DNA of 64,000 bases, taken from Planctomycetota bacterium (lineage in GTDB: Bacteria; Planctomycetota; Phycisphaerae; WQYP01). The stretch lies in the NCBI GenBank assembly GCA_021805985.1, contig JAJZDN010000004.1, forward strand, positions 1 through 64,000. Reading direction: 5' to 3'. Made by a program: the position numbers and the translations under genes. Within the stretch, counting starts at the first letter, position 1, and each line of letters starts with the position of its first letter. This document shows positions 26,769-35,241 of the stretch, one piece after another. The notes beneath the pieces were generated by a model that had not been told where the DNA came from, made no database searches, and was given only the letters and a program-made list of their open reading frames with translations.

Positions 26769-28010
26769 ATGACTGGGCAATCAGAAAATCAGATGACAGG
26801 CGATGCTGCGGCGATGGCCGCTGCCGAATCTGAGCTGTACGCCGTGCGGATTACCCCGGCGGGGGCGGGGGCCATTGCGGTGATCGCGGTTGTCGGGTTG
26901 GCGGCAAGGTCGTGCGTTATGCAGTTATGCAGGCGCGCGGAAAACCTGCCGGTTAAAGGCATGACCCGGGCCACGCTACGGTTTCAAGGCCGGGAAATTG
27001 ATGATGCTTTAGTGGTCTGCCGTGAGGAATATCACTTTGAAATTCATGCCCATGGTGGCATGGCGGTGGTGGAACAAATTTTGGCCGCCCTGCAAACGGC
27101 GGGGGCAACGGTGCGGGACGGGTTTGAAAACCTGCCGGCCTACCAGGCTTTGCAGAGAGATCAAACGGTATCCCCGGCTCCGGCCATTCTAAATGAAGTG
27201 CTGGCGGTCCTGCCGGGCTTGGATAATTCCTTCGCAGTGCGGCTGCTGGCCAGCCAGCATATACAGGGCTTGGGCGCATGGGCCGTGCAGAGCATCCTAC
27301 AATTCAAGAATTCCTCCCATGCTGAGGCCCTGTGGCGTGTGCAGACGCAGGCCCAGTGGATTTTGGAGAAATCCACTTTTCTTCGACACTTTATAACACC
27401 GCCGCGGATCGCCCTGATCGGCCGCCCCAATGCCGGAAAATCGACTCTGCTGAACACCCTAGCGGGGCGGCCGGCAAGTATCACCAGCGACCTTGCCGGC
27501 ACTACCCGCGATTGGGTGGACGTAATGATTCGTCTGACCGCCGGAGATGTATCGCTCAACGCCATTGTTGTGGACACCGCCGGTATGCGCACCACGGATG
27601 ATCCACTGGAGCGCGAATCCATTTTGCGTTCGCACCAGCAGACGTTACATGCTGATATTACGGTATGGGTCATCGATGGCACACAACGTGAAGAGCCTGT
27701 CCCCACAGGTCTGGATTTAAATGGTCATTCACGTGTGATTTACGCGGTCAACAAAACCGATCTGCCCGTGAATGATAAACGTTTGATCACGCCTGACCGC
27801 GATGCAGTCTGCATCAGCGCCCTAAACGGCAGCGGTGTTGAGGAACTGCATGCGGCAATTCTCAAGGCACTGGGCGTATGGAACTGCCCAATACATTCCC
27901 CGCTAGTTTGGACGCAGCGACAACGCAAACTGCTGGAAATAATCTCCGGCGCTCCAAGTGGCCCATTGGTTCTGACGCGTTTGAGTGAGCTGTGCAGAGA
28001 GTCACAATGA
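26769..28010 (+). CDS. MnmE-related GTPase lacking the C-terminal domain
   Basis: 413 residues. The N-terminal part resembles the folate-binding domain of MnmE (YAVRITPAGAGAIAVIAV), a helical linker follows, and the GTPase core has G1 GRPNAGKSTLLN, G2-like DLAGTTRD, G3 VDTAGMRTTDDPLE, G4 VNKTD and G5 SALNG. Canonical MnmE ends with a helical segment and a C-terminal Cys motif (C-x-G-K) that is needed for the wobble-uridine reaction; here the protein stops right after RQRKLLEIISG...LSELCRESQ, so that part is absent. It is therefore either a divergent paralogue with another role or a decayed copy. No mnmG is nearby. The gene ends 310 bases before the secretion-like locus. Confidence 0.75.
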   Translation: MTGQSENQMTGDAAAMAAAESELYAVRITPAGAGAIAVIAVVGLAARSCVMQLCRRAENLPVKGMTRATLRFQGREIDDALVVCREEYHFEIHAHGGMAVVEQILAALQTAGATVRDGFENLPAYQALQRDQTVSPAPAILNEVLAVLPGLDNSFAVRLLASQHIQGLGAWAVQSILQFKNSSHAEALWRVQTQAQWILEKSTFLRHFITPPRIALIGRPNAGKSTLLNTLAGRPASITSDLAGTTRDWVDVMIRLTAGDVSLNAIVVDTAGMRTTDDPLERESILRSHQQTLHADITVWVIDGTQREEPVPTGLDLNGHSRVIYAVNKTDLPVNDKRLITPDRDAVCISALNGSGVEELHAAILKALGVWNCPIHSPLVWTQRQRKLLEIISGAPSGPLVLTRLSELCRESQ

Positions 28011-28320
28011 TCAAGGACCACTGATTACTGATCAAACATAGATTGTTAGTACTATAACACCAAGATTTTACGGTCGTGACCCCATCCAACCACGCCACTC
28101 CTTTGCCGCACGACCCGACTGCGCACCTTGCTTCCTTACCGTGACCGAGCACCAGGGAACTGTGCAGGGCCACTACAAGCAGGGCCTCGAAGAATGGTCA
28201 TAGCGATGTACATTTTGACCTCAAAAACATGGAGCTTCGGTGTATGATCCTTGGAGTACTTTGTACGCGGTGGTAAGCTATGGTTAAGTTTGATGGGCGG
28301 CATGCACGGAGATGAATCCT
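28011..28320 (+). promoter_or_regulatory. Upstream region of the WXG/FtsK locus
   Basis: No gene seen. A possible promoter has TATGAT at 28243-28248 with TTGACC at 28215-28220, but the 22-base spacing is too long for a standard sigma-70 site. Near 28009-28045 there is a small cluster of TGATCA-type repeats. Confidence 0.35.
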
Positions 28321-28593
28321 ATGGCCAAAGCAAGTGTTGATCCAGCGGAGTTGCGGCGGTTCGCTCAGGGGCTGATGCAGTTTAATAATGATTTGGAGGG
28401 GCTGATGTCGGGATTAAATTCCCGCCTGCGGTCTCTGGAATCAAGCTGGCGCGATCAGGAGCAGCAGAAATTTGCTGAAACCTTTGATCAGGCGGCTCAG
28501 TTTCTGGGGCGATTCATGGAATCCTCCACCGAACACGCCAAGGTACTGATGAAAAAAGCCCAGCATATAGAAAAATATCTTAACGAGCGATAG
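28321..28593 (+). CDS. WXG100-like small protein, first of the pair
   Basis: 90 residues, all helical in appearance, built as two helices around SSWRDQEQQKFAETF. This is the ESAT-6/WXG100 plan (helix, W-x-G turn, helix), except that Asp takes the Gly place (W-R-D). Pattern and length fit the family, and two genes on is an EccC-like FtsK ATPase, the partner that secretes such proteins in type VII systems. ATG 28321 is chosen because GGAG stands 9 bases before it (28308-28311); ATG 28312 overlaps that site. It ends 8 bases before the next gene, so they are one operon. No C-terminal YxxxD/E export motif is obvious; the tail reads HIEKYLNER. Confidence 0.8.
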   Translation: MAKASVDPAELRRFAQGLMQFNNDLEGLMSGLNSRLRSLESSWRDQEQQKFAETFDQAAQFLGRFMESSTEHAKVLMKKAQHIEKYLNER

Positions 28594-28601
28594 GACAGAA
28601 T

Positions 28602-29630
28602 ATGGCCCAGAGCGCTCGCGTTGAATCTGTGGATTTGCTGACCGGCTTCCAGGCGGTGCTGTGGAAGTTTCAGGCGGCCGCCAATGCCGCCATGGAAGAT
28701 GCGGATTCTGAATTGCGTCGCACCATGCTCTGGCTGGAAATTGAACAGGAAAGCTTCTGGAAAGATCAGGCACGCAAACGCCAAACCGCCGTCGAACGGG
28801 CCAAAGAGGCGGTTCGTATGAAGAAGCTTTTTAAGGATCATTCCGGAAAGCCGCTGTCCGCGATTGAGGAACAAAAGGAATTACAACGCGCCATGGCCCG
28901 ATTGACCGAGGCTGAACAGAAATTGGCCAATGTACGGCGTTGGACACGCGCCTTACAAAAAGAAGTGGAACTCTATAAAGGTTCGGTACAGCGCCTGGCG
29001 ACAAGTGTAGAATCTCTGGTGCCGGCGGGCGTGGCGCATCTGGAAAGGCTTGTGGCGGAATTACAGGCTTACGCCGCCATTGCAAGCCCCGGCGGTGTGG
29101 GTTCGGAAAACGCGGCACCGTTTACATCTGCCCCGGCGGCGGATAGCGCGGTCATGTCGCGTGGCGGGCCGGGGCCGGAAGAGCAAATCCCGCACCGCCC
29201 GGAAAGCGAACCCTTACTTCCCAGCCCCGAAGAACGCCGCAACGCGGTGCCGCAAAACCAGTGGCCTTTCGCTGCTCCGACGTTAACCGATTCGCAGCTT
29301 AGCGCCATTGAACTCTTCGGCGGTGATGAGCCAACATTAAGCTCTCAAGCGAAGATAACTTTCGCCGAATCAAGCGATAACCAGCCCTGCCCGTTGACGC
29401 TATTTCGCACAGAGCCGCTGTCGCTGGAAGATACGGGATGGTGCCTTACGCCTTTAAGTAAGCCTCATGGCGCATGGCGGTCGATTACGGTGGCTGATAT
29501 TGCACAAGTAAATCCGGAGTGGCTGAAAATTCTCAAACTATCCGTGGGCTTTTCTGTTATATTGAATCCACAGGGAGTTGCAGAGATCAAAGACCCCCAG
29601 GGGCGGGATGTCGGGGCGCAGCGAAAGTGA
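28602..29630 (+). CDS. Coiled-coil protein of the WXG/FtsK locus, unknown
   Basis: 342 residues. The first ~140 are long charged helices (DADSELRRTMLWLEIEQE; RKRQTAVERAKEAVRMKKLF; ALQKEVELYKGSVQRLATSV), a coiled-coil pattern with several Trp. A Pro/Ala/Glu-rich linker follows (residues ~165-235), and a compact C-terminal part of ~100 residues with FRTEPLSLEDTGWCLTPL. There is no signal peptide or membrane helix. Its place between the two WXG-like genes suggests a structural or chaperone role in the same machine; this is inference from position. The last codons overlap a possible GTG start (29627) of the next gene. Confidence 0.65.
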   Translation: MAQSARVESVDLLTGFQAVLWKFQAAANAAMEDADSELRRTMLWLEIEQESFWKDQARKRQTAVERAKEAVRMKKLFKDHSGKPLSAIEEQKELQRAMARLTEAEQKLANVRRWTRALQKEVELYKGSVQRLATSVESLVPAGVAHLERLVAELQAYAAIASPGGVGSENAAPFTSAPAADSAVMSRGGPGPEEQIPHRPESEPLLPSPEERRNAVPQNQWPFAAPTLTDSQLSAIELFGGDEPTLSSQAKITFAESSDNQPCPLTLFRTEPLSLEDTGWCLTPLSKPHGAWRSITVADIAQVNPEWLKILKLSVGFSVILNPQGVAEIKDPQGRDVGAQRK

Positions 29631-29689
29631 ACGTACCAGCCGGTCGCTGCGAGGTTCAAAAATGGTGCAAGAAAAAGGCGGGCTTGTCT

Positions 29690-29902
29690 ATGGGTGTTTA
29701 TGAAGGTCGCGGGCAACTGGGCAAGGCACTGAATCACCTGCAGCTAAGCTGGGAGGAAGTGAAGTTCGGCTGGAATGATGCGGCCAGCGCCCGCTTTGAG
29801 AAAACATTTCTTGAACCATTGGGGACCGACCTGCACGCGGCCGCCAACGCCATGGAGCATATCGCCATGGTGCTTACCCAGGTGCGGCGCGATTGTCAGT
29901 AA
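29690..29902 (+). CDS. WXG100-like small protein, second of the pair
   Basis: 70 residues of two helices joined at KFGWNDAASARFEKTFLEPL; the W-N-D turn is the counterpart of W-R-D in the first small protein. ATG 29690 has AAGGCGGG about 7 bases upstream. GTG 29627, overlapping the previous stop, would add 21 mostly basic residues with two cysteines and is an alternative. It lies 24 bases before the FtsK gene. WXG100 proteins commonly act as heterodimers, so these two may pair with each other. Confidence 0.65.
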   Translation: MGVYEGRGQLGKALNHLQLSWEEVKFGWNDAASARFEKTFLEPLGTDLHAAANAMEHIAMVLTQVRRDCQ

Positions 29903-29926
29903 ATTATCGGTGAGGCATTCATAACT

Positions 29927-32900
29927 ATGACCCAGTTACACCAACAGACTGATCCACGCGTTTCGCCGTTGACCGAAAAGCATGGTGGCACGTGTCCCCG
30001 GCGTGATGCGCAAAAATCTGTGTTGCGCGACCTGCTAAGTCTGGCCGCACAATGCACAACCGATGAGGCCCAGATTGAGCGGCAATTTCGGGTCGCTAAC
30101 GAACAGGCGAAGAAAGGTCTCGACAACGCGCTGACGCAAATAGAGAGCCGATATTCTCTTGAAGTTGAAAAACTCACGGCACAACGGGAACGCACCGCCG
30201 AAAAAATCGCCGCCGATTATCAGGATCGTCTGACACAGTGTACGGAAGAATATAATCAGGCCCAGGTGGCCATCAAATGGGAAAACGCGGACGCGCAGAA
30301 AAAAGTCCGCAATCAAATAGAAGAAGCCAAATGGCTGGCTGAAGGAGAAGTGGAAACGGCACGCAATCAGATTCGTGCCGAAGATGAAGAACTAAGCAAA
30401 GTGTTCCAGGCGCACGAACAGGCACTGGTAGAAGTGGCGCAGGCCGCAGCGACGTTGATGGGGCGATGTTTTCGTCGGCCGCCAGTGGCAGCGGTAACCC
30501 CAAGCCCTGCCGCGATGGAAGGCCAGGACTTGCGGGCTGCCATGGCCGCCCATTTGGAATCCGCCCAGAAAGATTTGGCCGCCCTTCGGCGATTGTTATT
30601 GCCGCGGCTGGTTTACGGCGTTGCTCCGTGGATATTCCTCGTAGTGCTATGCGGGGCGGCGGGTGGGCTGGCTTACGGCCTGTCCGGGTCTGCCCCGGTG
30701 CAAGTTAATGTCATCGCCATCGCGGTGGGTGCAACGTTTGCTGGTGCTATTATTCTTGGGCTGGTTCTCCGTTCCTGGGCGAAGGCCAGTTTATTGGCAA
30801 TCAATCAACCCCTGAATGTCGCCATTGCGTCAGCGCGGCAAGCGGCAAAGGAACATGGGGAAATAGTGGCCCAGCGGCACGAGGCCCACTTTGCCGATAC
30901 CCGCGCTAAAGCATCGCGGGAATTGCAGGAATTAAAGCAGAAGGCCGCCGCAGCGGCACAGACCATTGAAGCCAAGCGCACCGCACGGCGGCAGGAATCT
31001 CAGCAGCAATATGACACCAGCAAAGCTGAAAGTGACGCCCAACGCGCCGCCGCAGTTCTTGCCGAACAAGAGCAGAGCGAATCTGCGAACCAGGCCATGC
31101 TGAAGCAGCATGATGCCGATATTCTAGCGGCACAACGACAATACGATGAACGTCTGGCGGATAACCGGGGGCCATATGATCAGGCCATGCTGGCGCTGAA
31201 AAACCGGTTGAAAAACGGCTTGACCCATACCCCCGAGCCATCTTCTGGCGAACATACCAATGGGAATATGTCCATAAAAGAAAACGTTGACCGGCACGGC
31301 ACGCCGTCCTGGGAAAACTGGACGCCATCAAATACATTTCCAAAGGTCATCCGCTTCGGCGAGTTTGCAGTAGATCTCAAGCAGGCGGTCGCCGCCGGAG
31401 CAAAAGGTGATGCAGTAAAGTTGGAATTCCCCGCAGTTTTTGCGGTGCCGGCAGCGCTGGAATTTCCCTTTGGTGCCTCGATGCTGGTGCGCTATGATCG
31501 GACCGGGCGGCCGGCGGCCCTGCGGATGCTGCAATCCGTGATGATCAGTATTCTCACGCAATTGCCGCCCGGCCGGGCCAGATTTACCATCATTGATCCC
31601 GTAGGCTTGGGGCAGAATTTTGCGGGGTTCATGCGGCTTGCCGATCATGATGAGGCGCTGGTGGGGGGGCGAATCTGGACGCGGCCGGAACAAATTGAAC
31701 AGCGGCTTTCAGACCTCACGGAACACATGGAAACGGTCATTCAAAAATACCTGCGCAATGAATTTTCCACCATTGATGATTACAACGCTCAGGCCGGCGA
31801 ATTGGCCGAGCCATACCGCTTTGTCGTTATTGCTGATTTTCCCACCGGGTTTGAGCGCGATACTCTGCGGCGGCTGGCCAGTATTGCCGCGACGGGCGCG
31901 CGTTGCGGCGTATATCTGCTGGCAGCGGGTGACATGCAGATGCCTGCCGGCTCGGCAACGCAGTTGGAGGATATAGCCGCGCACTGTGTCAATATTGTGC
32001 AAAAAGAGGAAGCGTTCAGTTGGAAGGATGAGGTGTTCGGCCAATTCCCGCTGGCACTCGATCGGCCGCCCACCGAGGAAGTCTTTACACCGCTTTTGGA
32101 TAAAATCGGTCAGGCCGCCAAAGCTAACCAGAATGTAGAGGTCTCCTTTGATACTATCGCGCCGGGCGATGAAGAATTCTGGTCGCTGGACAGTTCTGAC
32201 TCTCTGGCTGTCCCAATCGGCCGTATGGGTGCCACGCGGCTGCAGATGTTGCACCTTGGCCGGGCGATGGCTCAGCATGCACTGCTGGCTGGAAAAACCG
32301 GTTCCGGTAAATCCACCCTGCTGCATGCGATTGTGACGAATCTGGCGATGTGGTATTCACCGGATCAAATTGAGCTGTATCTGATCGACTTTAAAAAGGG
32401 CGTGGAATTTAAAACCTATGCGACGCATCATCTGCCCCATGCGCGGGCGATCGCGGTAGAAAGTGATCGGGAGTTTGGCTTAAGCGTATTGGAACGTCTG
32501 GATGTAGAATTAGCGCGACGTGGTGAATTATTCCGCAAGGCGGGCGTGCAGGACTTGCCTTCATATCGTCGCAGCGCTGGCGCACAAACCATGCCGCGAA
32601 CACTGCTGGTGATTGACGAATTTCAGGAATTTTTTTCCGAAGATGACAAATTAGCCCAACAAGCCGGATTGTTAATGGATCGTCTGGTGCGCCAAGGCCG
32701 GGCCTTTGGCATTCACCTGCTGCTGGGGTCACAGACTATTGGCGGTACTTCCGGATTGGCCCGCAGTACCATTGGCCAAATGGCGGTGCGCATTGCTTTG
32801 CAGGTCAGTGAGGCGGATTCGCAGATAATCCTTGGAGATAATAACTCGGCGGCACGTTTGCTTTCCCGCCCAGGTGCAGCAATTTACAATGATGCCGGCG

Positions 32901-33883
32901 GTTTGGTAGAGGCGAACAGCCCGTTCCAAGTGGCGTGGCTGCCCGATGAAAAGCGGGAAATTTATCTGGAAAAAATTAGCAGTAGCGATAAGGCCGCATC
33001 ATTCCACCAGGAGCCGCCCGTCATATTTGAGGGCAATGCTCCCGCGGATGCCCAGATGAATAAACAACTGACCGCGCTTCTGGCGGCTGGCCGGCCCACC
33101 ACTATTCCCTCGTCGGCCCATGCCTGGATTGGCGAGCCGGTGGCCATTAAAGAACCTACGGTTCTGACCCTGCGGCGGCAAAGCGGATCCAATGTACTGC
33201 TGGTTGGCCAGCAGGAGGAACAAGCGCTCTCACTGATCGTCTGGTCGTTAATTTCTCTGGCTGCGCAGTATCCTGCCGGTGGGGCAAAATTTTATATCAT
33301 GGACGGATTGGCGGCGGATTCGCGCTTGGCCGGTACATTTGAACGCGTCGCGCCCGCATTAGGCCCGGACGTGCAAATCGTGGAATGGCGTAGCATCGGA
33401 GATACGATTCACGCAGTCAATGAGGAAGTTCACCGTCGGCTGGCCGAAGAGTCGCCCAATGCTCCGGAGATATTTATTTGTATTTACGCTCTGCAACGTT
33501 ACCGCATGTTGCGAAAAAGCGAGGACGACTTTAGTTTTTCGATGTCCTCTGGCGAGGAGGCCAAGGCCCCCAACCCGGGGAAGGAATTCGGCGAGATTCT
33601 GCGTGATGGCCCGGCCGTTGGTATTCACATACTGACATGGGTGGATACGTTGGCGTCGCTGGAACGCACATTTGAACGATCCGCCCAGAGAGAATTTGAC
33701 AATCGGGTGCTCTTTCAGATGAGTGCCGCGGATTCCAGCAGTTTAATTGACTCCCCGGTCGCCAATAATCTTGGCTTCTACCGCGGTCTGTCATGCAGCG
33801 AGGAGCAGGGCGTGATGGAAAAATTCCGCCCCTATGCTCTTCCCGGACCGGCATGGATTCAAAGCCATCAACACGGGCAATAG
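29927..33883 (+). CDS. EccC/EssC-like FtsK-SpoIIIE ATPase with N-terminal coiled coil
   Basis: 1318 residues. Order: charged coiled coil (~30-180), two membrane helices (~228-278: YGVAPWIFLVVLCGAAGGL; NVIAIAVGATFAGAIILGLV), a second coiled coil (~300-430), then three FtsK-like modules. Module 1 (~470-740) has no P-loop. Module 2 has an intact Walker A GKTGSGKST (789-797) and Walker B TLLVIDEFQEF (Asp ~897). Module 3 (~1050-1310) has a degenerate P-loop, GSNVLLVGQQEEQ. Three tandem modules behind two helices is the plan of type VII motor EccC/EssC, but the FHA domains of EssC are absent and coiled coils replace them. Together with the flanking WXG-like genes it points to a secretion motor. An FtsK-type DNA role is less likely since no gamma domain is seen. 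Confidence 0.82.
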   Translation: MTQLHQQTDPRVSPLTEKHGGTCPRRDAQKSVLRDLLSLAAQCTTDEAQIERQFRVANEQAKKGLDNALTQIESRYSLEVEKLTAQRERTAEKIAADYQDRLTQCTEEYNQAQVAIKWENADAQKKVRNQIEEAKWLAEGEVETARNQIRAEDEELSKVFQAHEQALVEVAQAAATLMGRCFRRPPVAAVTPSPAAMEGQDLRAAMAAHLESAQKDLAALRRLLLPRLVYGVAPWIFLVVLCGAAGGLAYGLSGSAPVQVNVIAIAVGATFAGAIILGLVLRSWAKASLLAINQPLNVAIASARQAAKEHGEIVAQRHEAHFADTRAKASRELQELKQKAAAAAQTIEAKRTARRQESQQQYDTSKAESDAQRAAAVLAEQEQSESANQAMLKQHDADILAAQRQYDERLADNRGPYDQAMLALKNRLKNGLTHTPEPSSGEHTNGNMSIKENVDRHGTPSWENWTPSNTFPKVIRFGEFAVDLKQAVAAGAKGDAVKLEFPAVFAVPAALEFPFGASMLVRYDRTGRPAALRMLQSVMISILTQLPPGRARFTIIDPVGLGQNFAGFMRLADHDEALVGGRIWTRPEQIEQRLSDLTEHMETVIQKYLRNEFSTIDDYNAQAGELAEPYRFVVIADFPTGFERDTLRRLASIAATGARCGVYLLAAGDMQMPAGSATQLEDIAAHCVNIVQKEEAFSWKDEVFGQFPLALDRPPTEEVFTPLLDKIGQAAKANQNVEVSFDTIAPGDEEFWSLDSSDSLAVPIGRMGATRLQMLHLGRAMAQHALLAGKTGSGKSTLLHAIVTNLAMWYSPDQIELYLIDFKKGVEFKTYATHHLPHARAIAVESDREFGLSVLERLDVELARRGELFRKAGVQDLPSYRRSAGAQTMPRTLLVIDEFQEFFSEDDKLAQQAGLLMDRLVRQGRAFGIHLLLGSQTIGGTSGLARSTIGQMAVRIALQVSEADSQIILGDNNSAARLLSRPGAAIYNDAGGLVEANSPFQVAWLPDEKREIYLEKISSSDKAASFHQEPPVIFEGNAPADAQMNKQLTALLAAGRPTTIPSSAHAWIGEPVAIKEPTVLTLRRQSGSNVLLVGQQEEQALSLIVWSLISLAAQYPAGGAKFYIMDGLAADSRLAGTFERVAPALGPDVQIVEWRSIGDTIHAVNEEVHRRLAEESPNAPEIFICIYALQRYRMLRKSEDDFSFSMSSGEEAKAPNPGKEFGEILRDGPAVGIHILTWVDTLASLERTFERSAQREFDNRVLFQMSAADSSSLIDSPVANNLGFYRGLSCSEEQGVMEKFRPYALPGPAWIQSHQHGQ

Positions 33884-34143
33884 TTTTTTTGATTAGTCGA
33901 ATGACGTATACTCCTGACTCCATGCTGGTGATCAATGGAAGCTGCAAGAATGATTATCATAATCTGGCAGTGCTGCGTCTGGAATAATTATTGCAAGCCT
34001 GTAAAATGACGAGCGATGGGCGACACGTCCGCAACCGCAGGCGGATTGGTGCGTTCTAACCACTGCGGAACGAGGCTCCCGCTGTCATGGCTATGCAATG
34101 TTTCGGCGCATGCGTCGTTATTCTTCGTCATGTGGTGAATGTT

Positions 34144-34149
34144 TATAAT
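34144..34149 (+). promoter_or_regulatory. -10 box, unknown membrane-anchored protein gene
   Basis: TATAAT 22 bases before GTG 34172. It suggests that the downstream gene has its own promoter, separate from the FtsK operon. Confidence 0.4.
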
Positions 34150-34171
34150 GCTGCATAACAATGGTGGTTTT

Positions 34172-34972
34172 GTGAAACTTATTGACCTGAAGCGACCTGA
34201 CATGATAAAAGCGGCGGTTGCCGTTCTACTGACATTGTTTGCAGGCATCTATCTGGTGGTGCACTTAGGAACGCTTTTTGGTCGGCCAACATCGGATGCC
34301 GTGGCGTTTTATCAGGTATTCAGACCGGCTGGCATCAACCCCTACCGTCCGGTCAGCGCGGCCAATCCGGCCAATCCCTCATCCAAATTTGCCACCGTCA
34401 CGTATAAATTCGCAGACGCACGGGGTGCTGTAGATGTTGTCAGTTATCCCAGCGATTCGACGCGGGCGTTGGCCGTAAAGTTGCAGCGTGCCACGAGGCC
34501 GGGCGTGCCTGCATGGGTCCAACAGGTTAAGTCGATTTCTGACCCGGCGGGGCAGGCGCTAATGTTTGCACAGTTACGCGGCCCGTGGTTGATGCGACGT
34601 TGGCTCATGGACGCGCACCTTAGTAAAGATCAGATGAATGTTGTAACTCTGGATCAACAGGCCTTTCAGACGTCCATGGCGATGCTTAATCAATCGCAGC
34701 AGGAAGGGCTGCTTGACCCAGATCTGCTGAAGCGGATAAAAAATGCACTCCAGGCGTTTTTGAAGAGCAAAGGGCACGTATCCAAAGACGGACCGAGAAA
34801 GGATGCCGCCATAAAGGTCATGACTCTGGCTCGCCGCTACGCTGCTAAGGTTCAGGCTCGGCGGGCTAAGGCGATATCCAAGTATGTTGCCAAGGTCATG
34901 GATCAACTGTCGGACCAGGAAAAATCAGCTCTGGCGTCGCGCATAGCGCCCATTATGCGACGCTTCAATTAG
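34172..34972 (+). CDS. Unknown membrane-anchored protein after the FtsK locus
   Basis: 266 residues. One N-terminal helix (MIKAAVAVLLTLFAGIYLVVHL) acts as signal anchor. A presumably periplasmic part follows, with a middle segment FATVTYKFADARGAVDVVSYPSD of strand-like character and a C-terminal ~130 residues rich in Lys, Arg, Gln and Ala helices. I do not recognise the family. GTG 34172 with GGTGG just upstream and a TATAAT box at 34144 is preferred over ATG 34139 or 34148. It is 290 bases beyond the FtsK gene and may or may not belong to that system. Confidence 0.55.
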   Translation: MKLIDLKRPDMIKAAVAVLLTLFAGIYLVVHLGTLFGRPTSDAVAFYQVFRPAGINPYRPVSAANPANPSSKFATVTYKFADARGAVDVVSYPSDSTRALAVKLQRATRPGVPAWVQQVKSISDPAGQALMFAQLRGPWLMRRWLMDAHLSKDQMNVVTLDQQAFQTSMAMLNQSQQEGLLDPDLLKRIKNALQAFLKSKGHVSKDGPRKDAAIKVMTLARRYAAKVQARRAKAISKYVAKVMDQLSDQEKSALASRIAPIMRRFN

Positions 34973-35241
34973 GACTCGGACAGGCTCCTGGCGTCCGAAA
35001 AAAGCTGGCGGGTGGAAAATACCAAAGGTGGGAACGGTTAAAAAACACAAAAAACTTGCGCGTTTGCGGTTTCATTATCGGAAGCGGAAATTTTATGGAC
35101 GTTCACTCATGTAACATCCCTTCCTGACCGATGATACAAGTGCCTGTTCAATAATGCGTGTTCCCGGAGGGGCCGCATGGACGCTTGAAAATTTTGTTGG
35201 CTTCGGCGTCGGTGTGTGTATTTTGTGTGAGCGGATTGATT

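Noticed and set aside
35158-35241. Upstream extension of the HAD gene to GTG 35158 as a signal peptide
   Set aside because: A hydrophobic stretch is present, but Cof-type enzymes are cytoplasmic and the GTG lacks a suitable ribosome site; kept as an alternative only.
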